NCBI RefSeq assembly: GCF_009910365.1
Contig: NZ_CP036423.1
Span: 1,488,001-1,552,000, forward strand
DNA: 64,000 bases
Source of the DNA: Aequoribacter fuscus
GTDB lineage: Bacteria; Pseudomonadota; Gammaproteobacteria; Pseudomonadales; Halieaceae
Direction: 5' to 3'
Positions 17,608 to 25,637 of this stretch are shown piece after piece. Both the position numbers and the translations under genes were made by a program. The notes under the pieces are model-generated. The model had not been told where the DNA came from. It worked only from the letters and a program-made list of their open reading frames with translations, and made no database searches. Every line of letters begins with the position of its first letter. Position 1 is the first letter of the stretch.

Positions 17608-18129
17608 ATGAGCGACTTCTATCAACGCATTGAAGGGCAGCTGGGCAGCGAGACCCTGCCGCCCCTTGATCGTTGGTCTCCCGACCTGTCGGGTGACATC
17701 GATATTCGCATCGACTCTCAAGGCAGGTGGTTCCACGAGGGCAGGCCAATCGAGCGTGCCTCTTTGGTTGCACTGTTTGCGCGTATCCTGAGGCGTGAAG
17801 CAGATGGGCATTACTACTTACTCACACCTTACGAAAAGTGGCGCATTCTAGTCGAGGAGCATCCCCTTAGAATTATCGCGGTAGAGCAGGGTGCGGATGA
17901 GGGCTCACAGTGTATTGTCGTCGTTGCGAATAACGGTGTCCGCTATGCCGTATCGTCCAAGTACCCAATGTGCTTGTGCCCGAATGATGAAGGGGCTTTT
18001 GTGCAGCTAGATCACGGTATAACGGCCAAGCTGGAACGACCTGCATGGTATCAGTTGTGCGAATGGGTTCAGAGTGATGACCAGGGTTTGTATCTTGCCA
18101 GTGCGGGGGACGTGTTCCGCCTGAGTTGA
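17608..18129 (+). CDS. DUF1285 family protein
   Basis: 173-residue cytosolic protein of the DUF1285 family, common and uncharacterised in proteobacteria. The early segment PPLDRWSPDLSGDIDI and the RPIERASLVALFARIL region are typical. No catalytic motif is recognised. Two bases separate it from serA, so it is probably co-transcribed. Its 3' end lies in a strong hairpin facing the convergent etfDH gene. Confidence 0.85.
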   Translation: MSDFYQRIEGQLGSETLPPLDRWSPDLSGDIDIRIDSQGRWFHEGRPIERASLVALFARILRREADGHYYLLTPYEKWRILVEEHPLRIIAVEQGADEGSQCIVVVANNGVRYAVSSKYPMCLCPNDEGAFVQLDHGITAKLERPAWYQLCEWVQSDDQGLYLASAGDVFRLS

Positions 18130-18139
18130 CAGGCGGAAC
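18114..18139. repeat. perfect 10-bp hairpin across the DUF1285 stop, convergent junction
   Basis: GTTCCGCCTG, loop AGTTGA, CAGGCGGAAC. The DUF1285 stop codon TGA lies at the end of the loop. There is no U-tract in either direction, but its position between two convergent genes suggests a transcript-end function. Confidence 0.7.
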
Positions 18140-18147
18140 TGACATGT

Positions 18148-19797
18148 CTACATGTTGGGGTAGTTCGGTCCGCCAAAGCCCTCAGGCGTTACCCAAGTGA
18201 TGTTCTGCGCGGGATCCTTGATATCGCACGTTTTGCAATGAACACAGTTTTGAGCGTTGATCTGAAAGCGTTTGCCATCGGAGTCCTCGACAATTTCGTA
18301 AACGCCCGCGGGACAGTAGCGCTGCGCTGGCTCGTCGTACATCGGCAGATTTTGCGCGAGTGGAATAGTCGAGTCTTTGAGTCGCAAGTGGCAGGGTTGG
18401 TCTTCTTCATGATTCGTGTTCGACAAGAACACCGAACTCAAACGATCGAAGCTCAGGGTATTATCTGGCTTGGGATAGGTGATTTTCTTGCATTGGGCCG
18501 CCGGCTTGAGCGCTGCGTGATCAGGCGTCGTGTCGTGGACCGTAAACGGGAGTTTGCCGCCGAAGATGGATTGATCAATCCAAACGAACGCGGCTCCAAT
18601 CAGACTGCCAAACTTGTGCATAAACCCGCTAAAGTTGCGCGTCGTATACAGCTCTTCATGTAGCCACGAGTTCTTCATGGCAGTCTCGAAATCGACCAAG
18701 TCGCTCGCTGGCGACTCGGTTTGTAGTGCTGCTACGATGGTTTCGGCAGCTATCATGCCACTCTTCATGGCGGTGTGGTTGCCTTTGATCTTGACCGAGT
18801 TCAAGGTGCCAGCATCGCAGCCAATAATCAGGCCGCCTGGGAAGTGCATTTTGGGTAGGCTATTCAAGCCGCCTTTGGCAATTGCGCGCGCGCCGTAAGC
18901 AATTCGGGTGCCGCCCTGCAGGTATTTGGCCGTCTCTGGATGGTGCTTCCAGCGCTGAAACTCTTCGTATGGACTTACGTGCGGGTTGCTATAGCTCAGG
19001 TCGGTGATCAAGCCGATGTACACTTGGTTGTTATCGGCATGATACAAAAATGCGCCGCCGCTTGAGCCGCTTTCCGATAAGGGCCAGCCGATACCGTGAA
19101 TGACTTTACCTTCTTCGTGCTGGTCGGCTGGGATTTCCCAGATTTCTTTAATACCTATGCCGTAGTGTTGCGGATCTTTACCTTCACTGAGGTTAAATTG
19201 TTCGATCAGCTGTTTGCCTAAGTGTCCTCTGCAGCCTTCTGCGAACAAGGTATATTTGGCGTGAAGCTCCATACTGGGCACGAAACTGTCTTTTTGTTCT
19301 CCTTCGGCGGAAACTCCCATCTCACCAGTGGCGATACCCTTTACACTGCCGTCTTCGTGGTAAAGGATTTCTGCCGCGGTGAAGCCGGGGTAAATTTCGA
19401 CCCCGAGTCCTTCGGCTTGTTCTGCTAGCCAGCGACAGACATTGCCCATAGAAACGATGTAGTTGCCATCGTTGTGAGTGGGTTTCGGAATCGCGAATCC
19501 TGGAAGTTTTATGGCAGACTGCTGGCTGGTGTAAAAGTAGAAGGTGTCTTCTGTTACCTTGCTGTTAACGGGTGCCCCCATAGATTGCCAATCTGGGAAT
19601 AACTCATCGAGTGCGCGAGGTTCTAAGACGGCGCCCGATAAAATGTGGGCACCAACTTCCGACCCCTTTTCTACGACACACACAGTAATTTCTTGCTCAG
19701 ACTCCTGGGCTAACTGCATAATGCGGCACGCTGCGCTCAGACCACTGGGGCCAGCACCAACGATGACGACATCAAATTCCATAGATTCGCGTTCCAT
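18148..19797 (-). CDS. etfDH: electron transfer flavoprotein-ubiquinone oxidoreductase
   Basis: Membrane-associated flavo-iron-sulfur protein that moves electrons from reduced ETF to ubiquinone, linking acyl-CoA dehydrogenases to respiration. 549 residues. FAD motif DVVIVGAGPSGLSAA near residue 9, the membrane-facing ubiquinone region (YGARAIAKGGLNSLPK), and a C-terminal [4Fe-4S] set of cysteines in YCPAGVYE and NCVHCKTCDIKDP. ATG 19797 is preceded on this strand by AGGACAGGAT. Divergent from etfBA, its electron donor. Confidence 0.97.
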   Translation of the reverse strand: MERESMEFDVVIVGAGPSGLSAACRIMQLAQESEQEITVCVVEKGSEVGAHILSGAVLEPRALDELFPDWQSMGAPVNSKVTEDTFYFYTSQQSAIKLPGFAIPKPTHNDGNYIVSMGNVCRWLAEQAEGLGVEIYPGFTAAEILYHEDGSVKGIATGEMGVSAEGEQKDSFVPSMELHAKYTLFAEGCRGHLGKQLIEQFNLSEGKDPQHYGIGIKEIWEIPADQHEEGKVIHGIGWPLSESGSSGGAFLYHADNNQVYIGLITDLSYSNPHVSPYEEFQRWKHHPETAKYLQGGTRIAYGARAIAKGGLNSLPKMHFPGGLIIGCDAGTLNSVKIKGNHTAMKSGMIAAETIVAALQTESPASDLVDFETAMKNSWLHEELYTTRNFSGFMHKFGSLIGAAFVWIDQSIFGGKLPFTVHDTTPDHAALKPAAQCKKITYPKPDNTLSFDRLSSVFLSNTNHEEDQPCHLRLKDSTIPLAQNLPMYDEPAQRYCPAGVYEIVEDSDGKRFQINAQNCVHCKTCDIKDPAQNITWVTPEGFGGPNYPNM

Positions 19798-19862
19798 ATC
19801 CTGTCCTCTTACGCTTGGGTATCGGAAGTGTTTTTTTGTTGTAAATGCATTAACATACTCGA

Positions 19863-19896
19863 AGTTCGATTATATCGACTTAGAGGTTGATGTACA
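19863..19896 (-). promoter_or_regulatory. etfDH promoter overlapping an imperfect palindrome
   Basis: On the minus strand TGTACA (19896-19891), 16 bp, and a perfect TATAAT (19874-19869) form a plausible promoter about 65 nt before etfDH. The -10 lies inside an inverted repeat, AGTTCGAT-TAT-ATCGACT on the plus strand (19863-19880, one unpaired T), which would let a repressor block it. The regulator is unknown. Confidence 0.45.
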
Positions 19897-20037
19897 TCGT
19901 CTATTTAGTTGCATTTTACGACACATAGGGTCCCAGGTGGTTGACCTTTGCGGCCCTTAGCGGCATTCTAGCCGCCCGATACGCCGCCATGGCCATGTGC
20001 TGTGGCATTTATTGAACGAGCAAATATTGGAGAATCC

Positions 20038-20790
20038 ATGAAGGTTCTTGTCGCGGTTAAACGCGTTGTCGACTACAACGTTAAAGTGCGCGCCAAAGCA
20101 GACGGTTCAGATGTAGATTTGAACAATGTCAAGATGGCGATTAATCCATTCTGTGAAATTGCGGTAGAAGAAGCGGTTCGCCTGAAAGAAGCGGGCGTAG
20201 CCACCGAAGTCGTCGCAGTTTCTGTCGGTCCCAAAGCTTGCCAAGAGCAGTTGCGTACAGCACTGGCTTTAGGCGCAGACCGTGCTATTCAAGTTGAGGT
20301 GGATGGCGTTGTCGAGCCATTGGTCGTCGCTAAACTGTTGAAAGGCGTGGTCGAGAAAGAAGCGCCTCAGTTGGTTATTTTGGGCAAGCAGTCGATTGAC
20401 GGTGACAATAACCAAACTGGCCAGATGTTGGGCGCTTTGACCAATATGGCACAAGGTACGTTTGCGTCTGAAGTGAAAGTTGATGGTGACAGCGTCACAG
20501 TGACTCGCGAGATCGATGGTGGTTTGCAAACCGTTAAGCTGGCTTTGCCTGCGATTGTCACTACCGATTTGCGCTTGAATGAGCCTCGCTACGCTTCTTT
20601 GCCTAACATTATGAAGGCGAAGAAAAAGCCACTAGACGTCCTGACTGCCGACGATTTAGGTGTTGCAGTGACGACGCATGTCACTCAGGTCAAGGTCGAG
20701 CCACCAGCCGAACGTCAGGCGGGCATTAAAGTAGAAGACGTCGCAACCCTTGTTGATAAGCTGAAAAATGAAGCGAAGGTGATAGCATGA
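20038..20790 (+). CDS. etfB: electron transfer flavoprotein subunit beta
   Basis: Beta subunit of the soluble ETF heterodimer, binding AMP and contributing to FAD binding. 250 residues. Starts [18 protein letters not shown] and contains the ETF beta signature around [20 protein letters not shown]. The ATG at 20038 is chosen over an upstream in-frame ATG at 20002 because it gives the family N-terminus and has GGAG seven bases before it. Overlaps etfA by four bases (ATGA). Confidence 0.97.
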   Translation: MKVLVAVKRVVDYNVKVRAKADGSDVDLNNVKMAINPFCEIAVEEAVRLKEAGVATEVVAVSVGPKACQEQLRTALALGADRAIQVEVDGVVEPLVVAKLLKGVVEKEAPQLVILGKQSIDGDNNQTGQMLGALTNMAQGTFASEVKVDGDSVTVTREIDGGLQTVKLALPAIVTTDLRLNEPRYASLPNIMKAKKKPLDVLTADDLGVAVTTHVTQVKVEPPAERQAGIKVEDVATLVDKLKNEAKVIA

Positions 20791-21716
20791 GTACCTTAAT
20801 TTTAGCAGAACACGATAACGATACTCTCAAGGCAGCGACCTTGTCTGCCGTCACTGCCGCGACCCAACTGGGTGGCGACGTTGCTGTTCTAATCGCAGGT
20901 GCAAACTGCGGTGCGGCAGCTGAGCAAGCCGCAGCGGTAGCGGGTGTCAATAAAGTATTGGTCGCGGATAATGCGGCTTACGCAAATCAGCTTGCGGAAA
21001 ACGTCAGTTTGCTGGTTGCAGAGCTCGCGGCCGGTTATGACAACATCATTGCTGCGGCGACGACCTCGGCAAAGAACATTATGCCGCGAGTGGCCGCCCT
21101 GCTAGACGTTGCACAGATTTCTGAAATCATGTCGGTGGAATCGTCAGACACGTTCAAGCGTCCAATTTACGCAGGTAACGTGATTGCGACAGTGCAGTCG
21201 TCAGATGCGAAAAAAGTGATCACGGTACGTGGCACATCGTTCGACGCTGCGCCTGCAGAGGGTGGTAGCGCTTCCGTTGAAGCGGTAGCCAGCGTTCATG
21301 ACGCCGGTATATCGAGCTTCGTGGGTGAAGAAGTCGCGGTGTCTGATCGTCCGGAACTCACTGCCGCATCGGTTGTTATCTCGGGTGGTCGTGGCATGCA
21401 GAATGGCGAAAACTTCCAGCTGTTAGATGGTATTGCCGATAAGCTGGGTGCCGCCATTGGTGCGTCTCGTGCAGCGGTTGACGCAGGCTTTGTACCGAAC
21501 GACATGCAGGTCGGTCAAACGGGTAAAATCGTCGCGCCGGATCTTTACATTGCAGTGGGTATCTCTGGCGCGATTCAGCACCTAGCGGGTATGAAAGACT
21601 CGAAAGTCATCGTCGCTATTAACAAGGACGAAGATGCACCTATTTTCCAGGTTGCGGACTATGGTCTTGTGGCGGACTTGTTTACAGCCTTGCCTGAACT
21701 CGAAGCTGCCATTTAA
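20787..21716 (+). CDS. etfA: electron transfer flavoprotein subunit alpha
   Basis: Alpha subunit of ETF, carrying most of the FAD site. 309 residues. The C-terminal FAD domain is clear: [43 protein letters not shown] and [12 protein letters not shown]. Acts with EtfB and the divergent EtfDH in beta-oxidation and amino-acid catabolism. Ended by a strong terminator. Confidence 0.97.
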   Translation: MSTLILAEHDNDTLKAATLSAVTAATQLGGDVAVLIAGANCGAAAEQAAAVAGVNKVLVADNAAYANQLAENVSLLVAELAAGYDNIIAAATTSAKNIMPRVAALLDVAQISEIMSVESSDTFKRPIYAGNVIATVQSSDAKKVITVRGTSFDAAPAEGGSASVEAVASVHDAGISSFVGEEVAVSDRPELTAASVVISGGRGMQNGENFQLLDGIADKLGAAIGASRAAVDAGFVPNDMQVGQTGKIVAPDLYIAVGISGAIQHLAGMKDSKVIVAINKDEDAPIFQVADYGLVADLFTALPELEAAI

Positions 21717-21735
21717 GGTCTAGCAAGTTCACTAA

Positions 21736-21763
21736 AACCCAGCCAGAGGCTGGGTTTTTTTTT
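21736..21763 (+). terminator. terminator after etfA (shared with the convergent antiporter gene end)
   Basis: AACCCAGCC, loop AGA, GGCTGGGTT followed by about eight T. The T-run runs into the stop codon of the convergent gene, so it may act for both strands. Confidence 0.93.
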
Positions 21764-22940
21764 AGTCTCGTCGCAACTCGTCAGATATTGCAATCGGGGT
21801 AGGGAAGTTCAATATTACGATGTAGGATGACACCAGCAAGGTCAGGATACTGACCGCCTGAATGACAACGGCGCCCTCTACAGAGAGCAGGCCCTGCGCG
21901 AGTGCCACGTAGCCAATAAGCAAAGAAAACTCGCTGGCTTGTCCCAACCGAAAGCCCATGTTCCAGGCTAAGGATTTTTTCTCGCTCACGCTCCCTAGTA
22001 AAATACGGTAAACGAGAGGCTTAAACAGTAATACACCCGCACTCAATACCAGCACTGCGCCCATGACATCAGGAAGTGCTGCAATTTCTAAGCGGGCACC
22101 CACCGAGAAGAAAAACAGGACCAAAAAGAAATCGCGCAAGGGTTTTAAGCTAATGGCGATAAATTGTGAGATAGGACTCGTCGCCACAGTAACCCCCGCG
22201 ACAAACGCCCCAATCTCAGCACTGAGGCCAATAGCGGACGATAGCTCGGCAACCCCGAGACACCAGCCAATCGCCATCAAAAACAAGTACTCTTGGAAGC
22301 GGTCGAAGCGAGCCAGGAGCGGCAATACCAGCCAACGGACACAGGCGTAACAGGCACCAATCAGTAGCGGTAAGCCTAGGGTTGGTCTGAGGATCGCGCT
22401 GGCTAGTTGGCCTTCCTCGGCGCTACCGCCTATCGCGTTCAGCGCGATGAGTACCATAATGGCGATGATATCTTGCAGTAGTAAAAGGCCAATCATCATT
22501 TCACCAATGTGCCGATGATGTAAAACCGTGGTGGGGAGCAATTTGATGCCGATGATGGTTGATGAAAACATCATGGCTGCGCCAATAACGGCGGCTTCTG
22601 TTAGTTCAAAGCCAAACAGACTTGCTAAGAAGGCTGAACTGGCGAAGAACGCGATGGAACTTGCTATGGCGACCGGCGTGCTTTTTTTCAACGTGGCGAT
22701 TAGGGCCGAGGGTTGCATATCTAAACCCAGCAAAAAGAGCAGGAAAATAATGCCAATATGGGCAATATCTTCGAGTAAGCTTAAATCGTTCACCAGCTCA
22801 AAGCCGGAGGGCCCGAGAAGTCCGCCCAAGACGATGTAAGCGATGATGAGCGGTTGTCGTGTGTATAAGGCAATCGTTGCTAGGACCGCCGCCCCGCTAA
22901 AAATAAGAAAAAACGAAAACGTTAAGCTCTGGGCGTCCAT
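21762..22940 (-). CDS. CPA2-family cation/proton antiporter (KefC-like membrane domain only)
   Basis: 392-residue polytopic inner-membrane protein with about 11-12 hydrophobic segments, of the monovalent cation:proton antiporter-2 family. GGLLGPSGFELV, LLFLLGLDMQPS and SAEIGAFVAGVTVATS match this fold. It ends after the last membrane segment and lacks the cytosolic RCK/TrkA-N domain found in KefB/KefC, so it is not a glutathione-gated KefC proper. Ion specificity cannot be read from the sequence. It follows DUF934 on the same strand after 59 bp. Confidence 0.82.
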   Translation of the reverse strand: MDAQSLTFSFFLIFSGAAVLATIALYTRQPLIIAYIVLGGLLGPSGFELVNDLSLLEDIAHIGIIFLLFLLGLDMQPSALIATLKKSTPVAIASSIAFFASSAFLASLFGFELTEAAVIGAAMMFSSTIIGIKLLPTTVLHHRHIGEMMIGLLLLQDIIAIMVLIALNAIGGSAEEGQLASAILRPTLGLPLLIGACYACVRWLVLPLLARFDRFQEYLFLMAIGWCLGVAELSSAIGLSAEIGAFVAGVTVATSPISQFIAISLKPLRDFFLVLFFFSVGARLEIAALPDVMGAVLVLSAGVLLFKPLVYRILLGSVSEKKSLAWNMGFRLGQASEFSLLIGYVALAQGLLSVEGAVVIQAVSILTLLVSSYIVILNFPTPIAISDELRRD

Positions 22941-22961
22941 AACTCGGATGTCAAAAGACTG

Positions 22962-22981
22962 AGCCGCCAGTTTAGACGGCT
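22962..22981 (-). terminator. weak terminator candidate between DUF934 and the antiporter gene
   Basis: On the minus strand AGCCGTC, loop TAAACT, GGCGGCT (one G-T pair), followed after five bases by TTTT. Short U-run, so termination would be partial. Confidence 0.35.
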
Positions 22982-22999
22982 TTAAAAGGTTTCTCTAGT

Positions 23000-23467
23000 C
23001 TAGTTCGGTCGTCTTCGAAATAAAGGCAGTGGCTGGCGGGCGTCGCCCTGATAGACCTCTTGGCAGTGAGCCAGCCGAAGTTGCGCCACCTTTGCGTGGT
23101 GCTCGCTTTGAAATTCAAACGCATTGAAGCCACACCGCGAGAGGTACTCGATTTGATCGAGAATGAACGCGCCTGTGGCTTGAAGGGTGCCCGTATAGCC
23201 TCGTTCTCGTAACTCACGTGCGGTTGAAAATCCGCGCCCGTCTGTAAACACGGGGAATTGTATTTCGATGACCTGTAGTTTGTGGAGTTGAGTGAGTAGG
23301 GCGCTAAAGTCCTCGCCCGGAGCTACAGTCACACGAGTGGGCTTGATGTCTGCGGCAATCCAATCAGTCAAGTTGGGTGCTGCTGCATGAGGTTCTGTTG
23401 CAGAGGGGTCAAACACACTGAAGTGATACGGGTCAGCGTGGGTTGCGGTGTTAGTGAGATGTTGCAT
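23000..23467 (-). CDS. DUF934 protein, sulfite reductase-associated
   Basis: 155-residue protein of the DUF934 family, which is almost always encoded beside the one-component sulfite/nitrite reductase and is thought to help that reductase. The motif FPVFTDGRGFSTARELRERG split over residues ~75-95 is typical. Start at 23467 is chosen because it has AGAGG upstream on this strand, gives the family N-terminus and overlaps the reductase 3' end by 17 bp. No catalytic residues are recognised. Confidence 0.87.
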   Translation of the reverse strand: MQHLTNTATHADPYHFSVFDPSATEPHAAAPNLTDWIAADIKPTRVTVAPGEDFSALLTQLHKLQVIEIQFPVFTDGRGFSTARELRERGYTGTLQATGAFILDQIEYLSRCGFNAFEFQSEHHAKVAQLRLAHCQEVYQGDARQPLPLFRRRPN

Positions 23468-25109
23468 AGACAGCCTCTTTAAATGGATCAATTCCAATTC
23501 GGTCGTACGTTTGCAGGAAGGTCTCTTCGTCTAAACGCGCTTCGACATAAACATTCAAAATCTTTGCGATGACATCGGGCATATCCTCCGCGCCAAACGA
23601 GGGGCCGAGGATTCTGCCAATCGATGCGTCACGGCCTTGGCGGCCACCAAGGGCCACTTGGTAGAATTCGCGCCCTTTTTTATCAACACCTAAAATGCCG
23701 ACATGGCCAATATGATGGTGGCCGCAGGCGTTCATACAGCCGCTAATATTCAGTTCAATCGGCCCTAAATCGTAGACGTAGTCGAGGTCATCGAACCGTG
23801 CTTGAATGGCTTGTGCAATGGGTATTGATTTGGCGTTTGCCAGAGAGCAAAAGTCACCTCCAGGGCAGCAGATCATATCGTGTAATGTACCGATCACGGG
23901 TGCGGCTAGCTCATGTACCTGCAGTGCTTGCCACAGTTCGTAGAGTTGTCTTTGTGGGACATCGGCAAGCACGATGTTTTGTTGGTGCGTTGTTCGCAAT
24001 TCTCCAAAGCTGTAGCGATCGGCCAGATCGGCAAGTGCGTCTAGCTGCATGTGAGTAACGTCGCCTGGTGCTATACCCGCACTTTTCAGAGCGATGTTGA
24101 CGATGCGATATCCTGGCTGGCGATGTGCGAGGGTGTTTTTCTCGAACCAACGCGCGAAAAGACGATTCTCGTTCAGTCGTGCCTCCAGCTCTGCTGGTAG
24201 CTGGGTGTCAAAGGATTGGTAGTCGGGTGCTGAGAAATACGAACTCACTCGCGCCAGCTCGGACTCAGTGATTTGTAACTCGGATTGCTTTTTTAACGCC
24301 CATTGCGCGTCAACCTTGGCGCCGAATGCTTCGACGCCCATCGCTTTAGCAAGGATCTTTATGCGCGCTTTGTATTTGTTGTCACGCCGCCCGAACTGGT
24401 TGTAGACGCGAACGACGGCCTCGAGATAGCTGATTAGGTCTTCAGATGGGAGATTGGCCTTTAGTAATGAGCCGATAATGGGGGTCCGACCCAAGCCACC
24501 ACCGACGTAAATATCGGCGACCACGCCTTGATCACAGCGCTTTAGCTCGATGCCGACGTCATGCGCCAAAATGGCTGCGCGATCGGTGGCATTGGCGGAA
24601 ATAGCGATCTTAAACTTACGCGGCAAAAAGGCGAACTCGGGATGCAATGTACTCCACTGGCGCAAGATTTCGCAGTAAGGGCGGGGGTCGAGCTGTTCGC
24701 CCTCTATCACACCGGCGAATTGATCGGTCGTAATATTTCGAATGCAGTTTCCACTGGTCTGAATGGCGTGCATTTGTACTTTTGCAAGGTCAGCCAATAT
24801 GTCGGGGACTCGCTCTAACTCAGGCCAGTTAATTTGTATGTTCTGACGCGTACTGATGTGTGCGTAACCGCGATCGTACTTGCGGGTGATCTCTGCGACT
24901 GCCCGCAGCTGATCACTGCTGATCATCCCGTAAGGTACGGCAATACGCAGCATGGGGGCGTGCCGTTGAATGTACAGCCCATTTTGTAATCGCAAGGGTT
25001 GATATTCCTCAGCACTGAGTGCACCGCTCAAGAAACGCTGAGTTTGATCTCTAAATTGCGCCACCCGCTGGTCAACGATTGCTTGATCGTAGTGATCGTA
25101 TTGATACAT
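23451..25109 (-). CDS. cysI: siroheme [4Fe-4S] sulfite (nitrite/sulfite) reductase
   Basis: 552-residue hemoprotein reductase with two ferredoxin-like half-domains and the C-terminal siroheme/[4Fe-4S] ligand motifs CCPGGDFC and GCMNACGHHHIGH. With DUF934 adjacent it is most likely the assimilatory sulfite reductase (six-electron reduction of sulfite to sulfide). No flavoprotein CysJ gene is in the window, so the electron donor is probably ferredoxin or another partner. The siroheme it needs can be made by CysG at 58.5 kb. A nitrite reductase role cannot be excluded from sequence alone. Confidence 0.88.
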   Translation of the reverse strand: MYQYDHYDQAIVDQRVAQFRDQTQRFLSGALSAEEYQPLRLQNGLYIQRHAPMLRIAVPYGMISSDQLRAVAEITRKYDRGYAHISTRQNIQINWPELERVPDILADLAKVQMHAIQTSGNCIRNITTDQFAGVIEGEQLDPRPYCEILRQWSTLHPEFAFLPRKFKIAISANATDRAAILAHDVGIELKRCDQGVVADIYVGGGLGRTPIIGSLLKANLPSEDLISYLEAVVRVYNQFGRRDNKYKARIKILAKAMGVEAFGAKVDAQWALKKQSELQITESELARVSSYFSAPDYQSFDTQLPAELEARLNENRLFARWFEKNTLAHRQPGYRIVNIALKSAGIAPGDVTHMQLDALADLADRYSFGELRTTHQQNIVLADVPQRQLYELWQALQVHELAAPVIGTLHDMICCPGGDFCSLANAKSIPIAQAIQARFDDLDYVYDLGPIELNISGCMNACGHHHIGHVGILGVDKKGREFYQVALGGRQGRDASIGRILGPSFGAEDMPDVIAKILNVYVEARLDEETFLQTYDRIGIDPFKEAVYATSH

Positions 25110-25208
25110 GCTCGATATCCACTTATAAGCTGAGGTGCGGACTCTAGCAAAGAATTGAGCGGGTGAATTAGTTTAGTTTTTTCTATGCTTAGAACCGTTT
25201 TGTAGCAG

Positions 25209-25237
25209 TAGTCAGTGATAGCTGAAAACCCTATAAT
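25209..25237 (+). promoter_or_regulatory. sigma-70 promoter for the 37-residue membrane protein
   Basis: TAGTCA (25209-25214), 17-bp spacer, perfect TATAAT (25232-25237), 32 bp before the small ORF start. It is the best -10 in this gap and points rightward. Confidence 0.6.
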
Positions 25238-25269
25238 GTCGCTTCTAATGGTTACTTATGGAGAAGACG

Positions 25270-25383
25270 ATGTCTGATATGGAAAGAGAAGAGGACGGGC
25301 GCGCTGACGCAATAGCAGCGACTGCGATCATCGGTTTGGTGGTGTTTGCTTTGTTTATGTGGCTGTCAGGAATGCCTTCTTGA
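25270..25383 (+). CDS. 37-residue single-span membrane protein
   Basis: Small ORF reading MSDMEREEDGRADAIAAT followed by a 20-residue hydrophobic helix (IIGLVVFALFMWL region) and a short tail ending GMPS. Charged N-terminus and one membrane span suggest an inner-membrane microprotein. It has a good ribosome site (GGAG, 7 nt spacing) and its own -10 TATAAT promoter. I do not recognise a named family with certainty. Its stop is 10 bp before a strong hairpin that it shares with the convergent DUF2970 gene. Confidence 0.6.
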   Translation: MSDMEREEDGRADAIAATAIIGLVVFALFMWLSGMPS

Positions 25384-25392
25384 TACCGCGCG

Positions 25393-25419
25393 TTTGGCTA
25401 GCGCCCAGCGCTAGCCAAA
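25393..25419. repeat. perfect 12-bp hairpin at a convergent junction
   Basis: TTTGGCTAGCGC, loop CCA, GCGCTAGCCAAA. It covers the last codons and stop of the DUF2970 gene and lies 10 bp after the stop of the convergent small ORF. No U-tract on either side beyond AAAA/TTTT within the stem base; likely a bidirectional transcript end. Confidence 0.75.
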
Positions 25420-25628
25420 ACCATCTGCACGACACCGTAAACACCGCCGATAAAAATAACCGTAAATATAAGCCCAGCGAAGAAAAAAACTTTAGCGCTT
25501 CCTTGGTTGAAATCACGCTCTCTATTTTTGCTACTCTGCACGCCTAAACCTGCCGCAAAAACGCTTCTTACGATGTCCCACAAGCCCATTTTATCCTTCT
25601 GTGCTGGTGTATTTTCCTGATCTGTCAC
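25398..25628 (-). CDS. DUF2970 small membrane protein
   Basis: 76-residue protein matching DUF2970: MGLWDIVRSVFAAGLGVQSS, then SKNRERDFNQGS, then one membrane helix (FFFAGLIFTVIFIGGVYGVV). Function unknown. GTG at 25628 is preferred as start because AAGGA sits six bases upstream; an in-frame ATG at 25634 directly abuts that site and is the alternative. It follows the metH stop within a few bases, so it is probably co-transcribed with metH. Confidence 0.82.
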   Translation of the reverse strand: MTDQENTPAQKDKMGLWDIVRSVFAAGLGVQSSKNRERDFNQGSAKVFFFAGLIFTVIFIGGVYGVVQMVLASAGR

Positions 25629-25637
25629 GTGCATTCC

